This document shows positions 26,039 to 34,718 of a stretch of 64,000 nucleotides of DNA, one piece after another. This DNA is from Streptomyces filipinensis (GTDB lineage: Bacteria > Actinomycetota > Actinomycetes > Streptomycetales > Streptomycetaceae). The position numbers were made by a program, and so were the translations under genes. The stretch is from assembly GCF_014649495.1 (NCBI RefSeq), contig NZ_BMTD01000009.1:248001-312000 (forward strand), given 5' to 3'. Within the stretch, counting starts at the first letter, position 1, and each line of letters opens with the position of its first letter. The notes beneath the pieces were generated by a model. The model was not told the origin of the DNA and searched no databases. It saw only the letters and a program-made list of their open reading frames with translations.

Positions 26039-27592
26039 CTACTGCTTGCCGCACTGATCGACGACCTTCTGCTCATTCTCGGAGAGGCTCGGGCCGGGGT
26101 TCGGAGTGGGGGACGTGGACGGGGGCTTCGTCGGCGATGTCGGCGGCGTCTTGGACGACGTACCCGTCGACGGGTTCGGCGTCGGTGATGCCTTGGACGT
26201 GAAGGCCGTACGGGTGGTTCCCGTGGTGCCTCCCGCCTCGCCCTGGCCCGTCTTCGCGTTCCGCTCGGACTCGGCGGCCTGGCGCTCCGCCTGCTTCTTG
26301 CACGCGGAGGCCTGCACGGACAGTGCCTTGATCTTCGCCTGCGCCTGCGGCAGACCACCCGCGGTGATCGTGGCCTTCACCTGCTTCTGCTGGTAGGGCG
26401 GCAGGTACTTGAGTTCGATCTCGGGGTGGTCCTTCTCCACCTTGGACAGCGACACCCAGGCAAGGTCCTGGCTGATCCCCCGGTACAGCGCCACGTGCTC
26501 GTCCTTGGTGCCGACGTAGTACTGCGTCTGCGTCCAGCGGTAGCCGCCGTAGAGGCCGCCGCCGATGACGGCGAGGGCGAGGACGGAGTAGAAGGATCTC
26601 TTCAGCCACCTGCCCCGACCGCGCGGCTTGGTCAGCTCGCCGTCGGCGTAGTCGCCGAAGCTGCCGGCCGGGACGTAGCCCGTGGTGTCGCCGGAGCCGG
26701 GCGGGCCGAACTCGCCGCCGCCGTGCCCATGGCCCTGCCGGCCCAGGTGCGAGGCGCGGCCGGCCGGCGTCTGCATGATGCCGTTGTCGTGCAGGTGGAG
26801 CTGGTTCTCCGCGACGGCACCGACCACCAGCGGCTGGTCCGACAGCTGCCCGGCCATGGTGTCACCGGTGTCCAGGTCGAGGACGTCGGCGACGATGACC
26901 GTGATGTTGTCGGGGCCGCCGCCGCGCAGCGCGAGCTGGATCAGCTCCTGCACGGTCTCCTGCGGACCCTGGTAGCTGGCGAGGGTCTCCTCGATCGTCT
27001 GGTGGGAGACGACGGCGGACAGACCGTCCGAGCAGATCAGATAGCGGTCGCCGGCCCGGACCTCGCGGATGGACAGGTCGGGCTCGACATGGTCACCGCT
27101 GCCGAGGGCGCGCATCAGCAGCGACCGCTGCGGATGCGTCGTGGCCTCCTCCTCGGTGATCCGGCCCTCGTCCACCAGCCGCTGCACCCAGGTGTGGTCC
27201 TGGGTGATCTGGGTGAGGACGCCGTCACGCAGCAGATAGGCGCGCGAGTCGCCGACGTGCACCAGGCCGAGCCGCTGCCCGGTCCACAGCAGCGCGGTGA
27301 GGGTGGTGCCCATGCCCTCCAGCTGGGGGTCCTCCTCGACCATGGCGCGCAGCTGGTCGTTGGCGCGCTGCACGGCCTGGCCCAGCGAGGTGAGGATGTC
27401 GGAGCCGGGCACGTCGTCGTCGAGCGTGACCAGGGTGGAGATCACCTCGGAGGAGGCGACCTCGCCGGCGGCCTGGCCGCCCATGCCGTCCGCGATCGCG
27501 AGCAGCCGGGGACCGGCGTAACCGGAGTCCTCGTTGCCCTCGCGGATCATGCCTTTGTGCGATCCGGCGGCAAAGCGCAGTGACAGACTCAT
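26039..27592 (-). CDS. pstP: PP2C-type Ser/Thr phosphatase PstP
   Basis: The protein has 517 aa from ATG 27592, chosen because GAGG lies 5 nt upstream; a GTG at 27649 would add 19 residues. PP2C metal-binding motifs are GNEDSGY, AIADGMGGQAAGE, VGDSRAY, CSDGL and GGPDNITVIVAD, all present. A membrane helix (about 295-315) separates the cytoplasmic phosphatase from an extracellular tail ending in a Thr/Pro-rich linker. It reverses PknB phosphorylation of division and cell-wall proteins. It lies between fhaB and the SEDS gene. Confidence 0.93.
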   Translation of the reverse strand: MSLSLRFAAGSHKGMIREGNEDSGYAGPRLLAIADGMGGQAAGEVASSEVISTLVTLDDDVPGSDILTSLGQAVQRANDQLRAMVEEDPQLEGMGTTLTALLWTGQRLGLVHVGDSRAYLLRDGVLTQITQDHTWVQRLVDEGRITEEEATTHPQRSLLMRALGSGDHVEPDLSIREVRAGDRYLICSDGLSAVVSHQTIEETLASYQGPQETVQELIQLALRGGGPDNITVIVADVLDLDTGDTMAGQLSDQPLVVGAVAENQLHLHDNGIMQTPAGRASHLGRQGHGHGGGEFGPPGSGDTTGYVPAGSFGDYADGELTKPRGRGRWLKRSFYSVLALAVIGGGLYGGYRWTQTQYYVGTKDEHVALYRGISQDLAWVSLSKVEKDHPEIELKYLPPYQQKQVKATITAGGLPQAQAKIKALSVQASACKKQAERQAAESERNAKTGQGEAGGTTGTTRTAFTSKASPTPNPSTGTSSKTPPTSPTKPPSTSPTPNPGPSLSENEQKVVDQCGKQ

Positions 27593-27732
27593 GCGCACCT
27601 CGCCCGTCGGCTCCGAATGCAGCCGGTCGTGTCGAGCCACACTGCCCACCCTCCGGTCGGGAGCGCGCCGGCGGCCGGGTGGCGGCCTGCCGCTGCGTGC
27701 TCGCTCCGCTCGCGCTCACTCATGATGTAGCA

Positions 27733-28263
27733 CTACTTCCGCAGCTCGATGACGGTCTTGCCGATGCGGATCGGCGCGCCCAGCGGGATCGGCGTGGGAG
27801 TCGTCAGCCGGGACCGGTCCAAGTAGGTGCCGTTGGTGGAACCCAGGTCCTCGACGATCCACTGGCCGTCGCGGTCCGGGTAGATCCTGGCATGCCGGCT
27901 GGAGGCGTAGTCGTCGTCCAGCACGATCGTGGAGTCGTGCGCCCGGCCCAGAGTGATGGTCTGGCCCTGCAGCGCGACCGTGGTGCCGGTCAGTGTGCCT
28001 TCGCTCACGACCAGCTTGGTGGGGGCGTTGCGGCCGCGTCGGCCGCCGCCCTGCTGGCCGCGCTGCTGGCCCCGCTGCTGCGGGGGCGCGGCGGCCTGCT
28101 GCCGGGGCGCCTGCTGCTGGCGTCCGGCCTCCCTACGCGATCCGCGCTGGGTGACGCGCGTACCGAACAGGTCGCTCCGGATGACCTGCACGGCCACGAT
28201 CACGAACAGCCACAGTACGGCCAGGAAACCCAGCCGCATGACCGTGAGGGTCAGCTCTGACAT
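27733..28263 (-). CDS. fhaB: FHA domain protein FhaB
   Basis: The protein has 176 aa. An N-terminal membrane helix (residues about 8-26) is followed by a Gln/Arg/Gly-rich linker and a C-terminal FHA domain with TLGRAHDSTIVL, SSRHARIY and LGSTNGTYL, the phosphothreonine-binding residues. FhaB (FipA-linked in mycobacteria) recruits phosphorylated division proteins. It lies in the pknB operon. Confidence 0.92.
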   Translation of the reverse strand: MSELTLTVMRLGFLAVLWLFVIVAVQVIRSDLFGTRVTQRGSRREAGRQQQAPRQQAAAPPQQRGQQRGQQGGGRRGRNAPTKLVVSEGTLTGTTVALQGQTITLGRAHDSTIVLDDDYASSRHARIYPDRDGQWIVEDLGSTNGTYLDRSRLTTPTPIPLGAPIRIGKTVIELRK

Positions 28264-28273
28264 TGCCCCCGCT

Positions 28274-29155
28274 TCACCCTTCGGCTTGCCTATAGATAAC
28301 GGTGGTACTGCCCACGACGATCCGCGAGCCGTCGCGGAGCGTAGCGCGGGTGGTGTGCTGCCCGTCCACCACGATGCCGTTGGTGGAGCCGAGATCCTGG
28401 ATCGTCGAGGGCGTTCCGGTCCGGATCTCGCAGTGCCTGCGGGAGACGCCGGGGTCGTCGATCCGCACGTCGGCGTCGGTGCTGCGACCCAGCACCAGCG
28501 TCGGGCGGGAGATCTGGTGGCGGGTGCCGTTGATCTCGATCCAGTAGCGGGTGCGCCCGCCGCTCATCGGAGCGGCCGCGGGCCGCTGGGTGGCGGGCTG
28601 CGGGTAGCCGTAACCGCCGGGGCGGGCGCCCGGCGGCGGCGCGGACGGCATCGGGGGTGCGCCGGCGGGCGCGCTGGGCGCATAGCCCGGGCCGCCGCCC
28701 GGGGCGCCACCCTGTCCGCCGCCCGGGGCGCCCTGCGCGGGGCGGCCCGGAGCCGGGGCCCCGGGGGCCTGCTGGCTGCTGGAGGAGGCGAGGGTGCGCG
28801 AGCGCACCCGGTACAGGCCGGTGTCCAGGTCGTCGGCCTTCTCCAGGTTGACCTTGATGGGGCCCATGAACGTGTAGCGCTGCTGCTTGGCGTAGTCGCG
28901 CACCATGCCGGCCAGCTCGTCGCCGAGCTGTCCCGAGTAGGGGCTGAGGCGCTCGTGGTCCGGCGCGCTCAGCTCCACGATGAAGTCGTTCGGTACGACG
29001 GTCCGGTCGCGGTTCCAGATCGTGGCGTTGTTGTCGCACTCGCGCTGGAGTGCGCCGGCGATCTCCACGGGCTGGACCTCGGACTTGAAGACCTTGGCGA
29101 AGGTGCCGTTCACCAGACCTTCGAGACGCTGCTCGAACTTCTTCAGGACTCCCAT
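28274..29155 (-). CDS. fhaA: FHA domain protein FhaA with N-terminal DUF3662
   Basis: The protein has 293 aa. DUF3662 (about 1-125; begins MGVLKKFEQRLEGLVNGTF) is followed by a Gly/Pro-rich linker and a C-terminal FHA domain with LVLGRSTDADVRI, SRRHCEI and LGSTNGIVV. In mycobacteria FhaA binds phosphorylated MviN/MurJ and PknB targets and restrains wall synthesis. It is the first gene of the operon; AGGAGG lies just before its ATG. Confidence 0.93.
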   Translation of the reverse strand: MGVLKKFEQRLEGLVNGTFAKVFKSEVQPVEIAGALQRECDNNATIWNRDRTVVPNDFIVELSAPDHERLSPYSGQLGDELAGMVRDYAKQQRYTFMGPIKVNLEKADDLDTGLYRVRSRTLASSSSQQAPGAPAPGRPAQGAPGGGQGGAPGGGPGYAPSAPAGAPPMPSAPPPGARPGGYGYPQPATQRPAAAPMSGGRTRYWIEINGTRHQISRPTLVLGRSTDADVRIDDPGVSRRHCEIRTGTPSTIQDLGSTNGIVVDGQHTTRATLRDGSRIVVGSTTVIYRQAEG

Positions 29156-29603
29156 GGGGCACCTCCTCCGTCCCTGCCGTTGACTTGCCCTGTTGTGTGC
29201 GCTGCCTTGCCCGGTGGTGCTGGTACTGCTTACTGATCGTATCTACGCGCCGGGCAAACAGCCGGTTCCCCCAGCGACTCCCCTTCGAACTCCCGGCGGG
29301 CACTCCTGCTGCCATGGATCGTAGAGGCGGGCGAAGACCAGTGTCCCGCACCCGGCTGTGGACCCGGCCCGCCTCCGGGGGAGATGCCCGGGACCGGTAC
29401 GAGGTTGATACGCGAAGCGGGTCTCCCTGATACCTGGGAGGCGGATGCGGTGGTCCGGGGCCGGGCGCGGCGGGCGCGGGGCCGCCCGGTGGCGGGCGGT
29501 GGCGGGCGGGAAGGGATGTGAACCCACCCCGTACGACGTGCTAATGTTCTGGGTGTCGGAAGGGGCCAGCCCGAAAGGGCCGGAAACGGAAGACACACCC
29601 AAT
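29156..29603. other. Intergenic region upstream of fhaA
   Basis: No credible gene. It should contain the promoter of the fhaA-pknB operon (minus) and that of tRNA-Leu (plus). Short ORFs here have no SD and are GC-skew artefacts. Confidence 0.5.
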
Positions 29604-29687
29604 GCGCGGGTGGCGGAATAGGCAGACGCGCTGGATTCAGGTTCCAGTGCCCGCAAGGGCGTGGGGGTTCAACTCCCCCCTCGCGCA
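29604..29687 (+). tRNA. tRNA-Leu (anticodon CAG)
   Basis: Acceptor stem GCGCGGG/CTCGCGC with discriminator A, a long variable arm (TGCCCGCAAGGGCG), T arm GGGGGTTCAACTCCCCC and anticodon loop TTCAGGT give anticodon CAG. CCA is not encoded. The class II shape and A73 fit leucine. Confidence 0.95.
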
Positions 29688-29689
29688 CA

Positions 29690-29747
29690 GAGAAACCGAT
29701 GAACGGGTCTCTGCGGTGACGGAAGTCACCGCAGGGGCCCGTTTCTC
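29690..29747 (+). terminator. Terminator after tRNA-Leu
   Basis: A long interrupted stem: outer GAGAAAC/GTTTCTC, middle ACGGG/CCCGT, inner CTGCGGTGAC/GTCACCGCAG with a GGAA tetraloop. It starts 2 nt after the tRNA. Confidence 0.8.
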
Positions 29748-30211
29748 GTTGTGCGCGGTTTTGTGGTTGTGTATGGGTTTTGTGGTTGTGTACGGGTTTG
29801 TGATGGATCGCACAGCGTGGACAGCCTCGCGGACACCTGACCCGTGACGTATGTCACGGGCGGGGCCAGGGGGTTTGCCCCCGGCGCTGCCGTGCCGACC
29901 GCTTCCTCCCCAACCCGCCACCGCACCATGGCGAGGGTGCTTCAGGGACCACCAGCCGGACCTGACCCGGCGTCGGCCCGGCGTCGCGCATCGTTTTCAC
30001 GGCGTCGACCCCTCGCTTTCCCGGCGTCGGTCCAGCGTCTTCCCGGCGTCGACCCATCGCTTTCCCGGCGTCGACCCGGGGGCGAGGGCGGTGCGGTGAG
30101 GGCCGTGCGGCGAAAGCGCCACGACGAGGCGCCGCGGGCTTTCCCCAGGCGGCGAGTTGTCCACAGGGTCTGACACGTCTTCGTGACCAGCTGTACGGTC
30201 TCCACGAGTTG
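29748..30211. other. Intergenic region with direct repeats, no gene
   Basis: Two copies of TTTTGTGGTTGTGTA-(T/C)-GGGTT lie near 29758-29800. Six or seven GGCGTCG-centred repeats lie at 29967-30079. A TTGTCCACA 9-mer lies at 30157-30165. The short ORFs crossing the repeats lack SDs. Confidence 0.5.
29967..30079. repeat. Degenerate tandem repeat (CCCGGCGTCGACC-type)
   Basis: The core CCGGCGTCG recurs at roughly 12-35 bp spacing, with several longer copies of TTTCCCGGCGTCGACCC. The spacing is irregular, so it is not a CRISPR array. Confidence 0.6.
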
Positions 30212-31705
30212 ATGTTCGAGCCGGGCTGCGGACCGGCGTGGGGTTCGGGGGAGGCGGTCACGGTGACCGAAGCCGGTGCGCACGTACGAGTGGCCGAGGC
30301 GGAGGACGACGGCGCGGTGGCACGCCGGCTGCCCCGGATGCGCGGATTCGCCGCATGGCCCGCACACGGCACACCCAAGGACGAGGGCAAGGCACTCCGT
30401 CAGAGCGTGCCGCGCAGCGCCCACCACACCCTCGACCTCGACGCCTCCCGCCCCGACGCGGTGACCGCGGTCGAGGAGTCCAACGCCGGCCGCATCCCCG
30501 AACTGACACCGATCCGGGTGGGCCGGATGGCGGCCACCCCCTTCGCCTTCCTCCGCGGCTCGGCCGGACTCATGGCCTACGACCTGGCCCGCACCCCCAT
30601 GACCCGGATCGCCGCCCAGATATGCGGAGACGCCCACGCGGCCAACTTCGGCCTCTACGGCGACGCCCGCGGCGACCTCGTCATCGACCTCAACGACTTC
30701 GACGAGACCGTCCACGGCCCCTGGGAATGGGACCTGAAGCGGCTCGCGACCTCCCTGGTGCTCGCCGGACGGGAGGCCGGCGCCGACGAGGACACCTGCC
30801 GCGCGGCAGCACACGACACGGTCGGTGCCTACCGTCGCACCATGCGCCTGCTGGCCAAGCTCCCCGTGCTCGACGCCTGGAACGCCATCACGGACGAGGA
30901 ACTCGTCTCCCACACCGACGCCCACGACCTCCTCGGCACCCTGCAGCGGGTCTCGGAGAAGGCCCGCGCCAACACCAGCGGCCGGTTCGCGGCGAAATCG
31001 ACCGAAGTGGTCCAGGACGGCGGACGCCGCTTCGTGGACGCGGCGCCGGTACTCCGCCGCATACCGGACGCCGAGGCCCACACGGTCGCCGCGTCCCTGG
31101 AGTCGTACGTCCACACCCTCAGCGAGGACCGGCACCCCCTGCTCGCCCGCCACGCCGTGCACGACGTGGCCTTCCGGGTCGTCGGCACCGGCAGCGTCGG
31201 CACCCGCTCCTACGTCGTGCTGCTCCTCGACCACCGCGAGCAGCCGCTGGTGCTCCAGGTGAAGGAGGCCCGGCCCTCCGCCCTCGTCCCGCACCTGGCC
31301 ACGGCAGGGTTCGAGACACCACCGGTGGAGCACGAGGGCCGCCGCGTGGTCCTCGGACAGAAGCGCATGCAGGTCGTCAGCGACATCCTGCTCGGCTGGA
31401 CGACCGTCGACGGGCGCCCCTTCCAGGTCCGCCAGTTCCGCAACCGCAAGGGCAGCGTCGACCCCGCCGCCCTCGCCGCCGACCAGATCGACGACTACGG
31501 CCGCATGACCGGCGCCCTGCTGGCCCGCGCCCACTCCCACAGCGCCGACCCGCGGCTGATCGCCGGCTACTGCGGAAAGAACGAGGAGCTGGACGAGGCG
31601 ATCGCCACATTCGCCGTCGCCTACGCCGACCGCACGGAAGCGGACCACAACGAGCTGGTCACGGCGATCCGGGCGGGCCGGATCGAGGCGGAGCACGGCG
31701 TGTGA
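30212..31705 (+). CDS. DUF2252 family protein (kinase-like fold)
   Basis: The protein has 497 aa from ATG 30212. The conserved core reads CGDAHAANFG (catalytic-loop-like) followed by IDLNDFDETVHGP, with KEARPS further on, as in DUF2252, which shares the protein-kinase/APH fold. The biochemical function of the family is unknown. It is monocistronic. No SD is obvious before the ATG; a GTG at 30263 is an alternative. Confidence 0.85.
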   Translation: MFEPGCGPAWGSGEAVTVTEAGAHVRVAEAEDDGAVARRLPRMRGFAAWPAHGTPKDEGKALRQSVPRSAHHTLDLDASRPDAVTAVEESNAGRIPELTPIRVGRMAATPFAFLRGSAGLMAYDLARTPMTRIAAQICGDAHAANFGLYGDARGDLVIDLNDFDETVHGPWEWDLKRLATSLVLAGREAGADEDTCRAAAHDTVGAYRRTMRLLAKLPVLDAWNAITDEELVSHTDAHDLLGTLQRVSEKARANTSGRFAAKSTEVVQDGGRRFVDAAPVLRRIPDAEAHTVAASLESYVHTLSEDRHPLLARHAVHDVAFRVVGTGSVGTRSYVVLLLDHREQPLVLQVKEARPSALVPHLATAGFETPPVEHEGRRVVLGQKRMQVVSDILLGWTTVDGRPFQVRQFRNRKGSVDPAALAADQIDDYGRMTGALLARAHSHSADPRLIAGYCGKNEELDEAIATFAVAYADRTEADHNELVTAIRAGRIEAEHGV

Positions 31706-32010
31706 GATACCGCCACGTATGTGGGGTGGCGCCCGGCGCGTGAGGGGCCGTCCGGCGTGTGAGGTGGCGGTCGGCGTGTGAGGTGACGCCCGGTATGTGA
31801 GAGGCCGCCCGACGCTGTGCGGGGCCGGAACCGCAGGCCCGAGGGGTGCGGAACCGGACGCGACGTGCGGAACCGGACCCGATGCGGAGCCGGACCAGAC
31901 GTGGGGAGCCGCAGCGCGGCGGAACCGGACGCGACGTGCAGAACCGGACCCGATGCGAAGCCGGAGCCGACGCGTGGAGCCGGACCAGACGTGGGGAGCC
32001 GGATCCGACG
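31697..32010. repeat. Two families of degenerate tandem repeats in the gap before the J-domain gene
   Basis: From 31697 to about 31810 a unit of about 20-22 bp based on GGCGTGTGAGGTG repeats five times. From 31848 to 32010 a unit of about 70-80 bp appears twice (copy 1 begins 31848, copy 2 near 31918), built of GAACCGGAC(C/G)-type blocks. The 466-bp gap 31706-32171 holds no credible gene. Confidence 0.6.
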
Positions 32011-32171
32011 TCCGGCTCTGCCGCGCGGCGGAACGGGACCGGGCTACGGCTCTGCCGCGCGGCCGCCGGCCACCACCACCGCCCCGCCCCCCGGGCGGAC
32101 GGCCGGCCCCCGGTTCCGCGGTGACCCACCGCACCCCCGGACCGGGCCGGCGCAGCGGCTACGCTGGGCGC

Positions 32172-32981
32172 GTGGTGAGCACTCCGGAAGCCGAACAGGC
32201 CCCGCGGCCCGAGGAACGGCTCGAGCAGGCCGTCCGGGCTGCCGAGCAGGCATTGATCGAGTACGAGATCGCCGTCGAGACGTTCCGAGTCGAGGTCGAG
32301 AACTTCTCCCGGCTGCACGAGCAGAGACTCGGCCCGCTCTACCTCCGCATCGAGGAGCTCGACGCCGAGATCGCCGAGGCGAAGGCCGCACGCACCGGCG
32401 ACCCGGAGGACATCCGCCGGGCCGAGGAGGCCCGCGCCCGGGTGCTGCCGATCCCCGGCGTGGAGGACGTGCTGCACGGCTGGATGGACGGTCACGGCCT
32501 GTTCCCGGAAGCCGCCGCCATGCTGACCGACCAGGCCGTACGACCCCCCGAGCGGGTCCGGCCCAGCGAGGAGGCCCGCAAGCTCTACCGCGAGCTGGCC
32601 CGCAAGTCCCACCCCGACCTCGCCCAGGACGAGGACGAGCGCCGGCGCCGTGAGGAATTCCTCACCCGCGTCAACGCCGCCTACGCCCGCGGTGACGAGA
32701 CCCTCCTGACGGAACTGGCCGAGGAGTGGGCGGCCGGCCCGGTACCACCCGAGCGGCATCCCAGCCCCGCCGAGGAGCTGTACGCCCGCCTCGAATGGCT
32801 CGCCCAGCGCAAGGAACTGCTCACCCTCGTCGCCCGCGAACTGGAGGAGGGCGCGATCGCCGGCCTGCTCCGGCTCGCCCCGGACGACCCCGACGGGCTG
32901 CTCGACGAGATCGGCGCCAGGCTGCGCGCCGACATCGCCCAGCGGGAGGCGGAACTGGCGGCCCTGTCGGCGCAGGACTGA
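32172..32981 (+). CDS. J-domain (DnaJ-like) protein
   Basis: The protein has 269 aa. A long acidic coiled-coil-like helix (about 15-80) precedes a J domain with ARKLYRELARKSHPDLAQDE, containing the HPD motif (about 140), which stimulates the DnaK ATPase. The C-terminal 90 residues are helical and acidic (EELYARLEWLAQRKEL). GTG 32172 or GTG 32175 is the start; longer upstream frames run through tandem repeats and are rejected. The DnaK partner and client are unknown. Confidence 0.8.
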   Translation: MVSTPEAEQAPRPEERLEQAVRAAEQALIEYEIAVETFRVEVENFSRLHEQRLGPLYLRIEELDAEIAEAKAARTGDPEDIRRAEEARARVLPIPGVEDVLHGWMDGHGLFPEAAAMLTDQAVRPPERVRPSEEARKLYRELARKSHPDLAQDEDERRRREEFLTRVNAAYARGDETLLTELAEEWAAGPVPPERHPSPAEELYARLEWLAQRKELLTLVARELEEGAIAGLLRLAPDDPDGLLDEIGARLRADIAQREAELAALSAQD

Positions 32982-33032
32982 GCAGCACGGCGCCTCCGGT
33001 CACGCCCAGGGCCTTCAGGTAGCGTCGGAGAC

Positions 33033-33380
33033 ATGAACTTCGCAGCTCGTGTGCCCACGGTCGAGATCACGGATCTCAAGGACGGCGACTTCCTGCTGGA
33101 CGTCCGCGAGGACGACGAGTGGCAGGCAGGCCACGCCGAGGGAGCCCTGCACATCCCCATGAGCGAGTTCGTGGCCCGCTACGGCGAGCTGACCGAAGCC
33201 GCCCCGCAGGACGGCCGCGTCCATGTCATCTGCCGCTCCGGGGGCCGCTCGGCGCAGGTCACCATGTATCTGGTCCAGCAGGGCATCGACGCGGCGAACG
33301 TCGACGGCGGCATGCAGGTCTGGCAGGCCGCCGGCCGCCCGGTGATCACGGAAGACGGTCAGCCCGGCTTCGTGCTGTAA
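33033..33380 (+). CDS. Rhodanese-like sulfurtransferase
   Basis: The protein has 115 aa, a single rhodanese domain. The active-site loop is CRSGGRS, with catalytic Cys near residue 70. The first strand is FLLDVREDDEW, where LDVRE is the typical CH2A motif. GGAGAC precedes ATG 33033. Such proteins carry persulfide sulfur; the acceptor is unknown. Confidence 0.92.
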   Translation: MNFAARVPTVEITDLKDGDFLLDVREDDEWQAGHAEGALHIPMSEFVARYGELTEAAPQDGRVHVICRSGGRSAQVTMYLVQQGIDAANVDGGMQVWQAAGRPVITEDGQPGFVL

Positions 33381-33407
33381 GCCACCCGGCGACCCGGGAC
33401 CACGCGG

Positions 33408-34577
33408 TCAGCCCAGGGGATGGGCGGCCAGCAGATCCCCGAGCCTCTCCTCATGCGCCGCCGCCGGGCCGAGCGCCAGCTCCAGGTGCTTGGCCCAGGC
33501 GTGATAACGGTGCAGCGGATAGTCGGTGTCGGCACCGAACCCGCCATGCAGATGCTGCGCCGTCTGCACCACCCGGCGCACCCCCTCCGCCGCCCAGATC
33601 TTCGCCACCGCCACATCCCCGGCCGCGGGCAGCGCCCCCGGCACCCCCGAGGAGATCCGCCAGGCGGCCTGCCACAGGGTCGCCTCCATGGCGCGCAGAT
33701 CGATGTACCGGTCCGCGGCCTGCACGGCCACCCCCTGGAAGGTCGCGATCGGAAACCCGAACTGCTCCCGCTTGCCGGTGTACTCAGCGGTCATCCGCAG
33801 CACCCGCTCGCCCAGACCGAGCGCCAGAGCGCAGACACCCGTGGTGAGCACCGCGTGCAGCCACTCCCAGGCACCCTCGGCCTCGATGACCTCGTCCGCC
33901 CCGACCCGGACCGACGCGAGCCGCACTTCGGCCAGCCGCTCCCCGCTGGTGGACACCTGCTCGGCGAGGACCACCCCGTCCCGCTCGCGCGGTACCAGCG
34001 CGAGCACGGCCCGCGCCGCGGCCGTTCCCCCTACATGGGCCGGCACGACGACGAGATCCGCGTCGTACGCCCAGGGCACCGCCGTCTGCACCCCGTCCAG
34101 CACCCAGGCCGAGCCGTCCCGACGTGCGCCGACGGCCAGTTCGGCCGGATCGTGGCCGGTACGGCCGTGCGCCGCGACGGTCAGCACCAGCTCGCCCCGT
34201 CCGGCCCGGGCCAGCACACGCCCCGCCAGCTCCGCGCCACCGTAGGCCTGTACGGCCGCTGCCGCCGCGCTGTGCTCCAGCAACGGCACCCGGGCGAGGA
34301 CCTTGGCGGACTCACGCAGCACCAGGCACAGCGCGACCGCGTCCAGTCCGGAACCGCCGTGCGCCTCGTCGAGCAGCAGACTCAGCAGGTCCGCCTCGGC
34401 CAGCCGGGACCACAGCTCCCGGTCGAAACCCTCGGCCACGGCACCGGTGGTGAGCGCCGGGCTGGGCACCGCGTCCGGCACCACGCCCGCGAACACCCCG
34501 CGCGCCGCCTCGGCCGCCGCCCGCTGCTCCTCGCTGAAGGTGAAGTCCACGGCCTGTCCCTCCGACGGTGCGGTCAT
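33408..34577 (-). CDS. Acyl-CoA dehydrogenase
   Basis: The protein has 389 aa. It opens with FTFSEEQRAAAEAAR and has the middle-domain flavin segment and the C-terminal signature GKREQFGFPIATFQGV and QHLHGGFGADTDYPLHRY. It is FAD-dependent and introduces a 2,3-double bond in acyl-CoA. The divergent N-terminal half resembles the FadE partners of sterol side-chain degradation, which often work as heterotetramers. A KstR-like operator lies 22 bp upstream of ATG 34577. Confidence 0.9.
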   Translation of the reverse strand: MTAPSEGQAVDFTFSEEQRAAAEAARGVFAGVVPDAVPSPALTTGAVAEGFDRELWSRLAEADLLSLLLDEAHGGSGLDAVALCLVLRESAKVLARVPLLEHSAAAAAVQAYGGAELAGRVLARAGRGELVLTVAAHGRTGHDPAELAVGARRDGSAWVLDGVQTAVPWAYDADLVVVPAHVGGTAAARAVLALVPRERDGVVLAEQVSTSGERLAEVRLASVRVGADEVIEAEGAWEWLHAVLTTGVCALALGLGERVLRMTAEYTGKREQFGFPIATFQGVAVQAADRYIDLRAMEATLWQAAWRISSGVPGALPAAGDVAVAKIWAAEGVRRVVQTAQHLHGGFGADTDYPLHRYHAWAKHLELALGPAAAHEERLGDLLAAHPLG

Positions 34578-34598
34578 CCATCTGACGGGGCGTCAAGA

Positions 34599-34612
34599 TA
34601 GAACAGGTTCTA
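34599..34612. promoter_or_regulatory. KstR-like operator upstream of acyl-CoA dehydrogenase
   Basis: TAGAACAGGTTCTA, a perfect palindrome fitting the KstR consensus TNNAACNNGTTNNA known from sterol catabolism in Actinobacteria. It sits 22 bp before the start codon, where binding would block transcription. Confidence 0.7.
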
Positions 34613-34718
34613 GGAGAAGGGAACGGGTCGGGCGGTGGTGTTCCTGGGGGCCCTCCCTCCCCCTCCCCCCTCCCTCCCCTCCCCCTCACCCCCACGCCGA
34701 GGCGCCCCCGTGCAGGCC

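Noticed and set aside
29851..30099. 82-codon frame after tRNA-Leu
   Set aside because: It consists largely of the GGCGTCG repeat read through and has no SD.
29604..31705. Integrated element at tRNA-Leu
   Set aside because: No integrase, no duplicated tRNA end and normal core genes on both sides.
31797..32171. Upstream extension of the J-domain gene
   Set aside because: The extension is translated tandem repeats; the GTG at 32172 begins the conserved protein.
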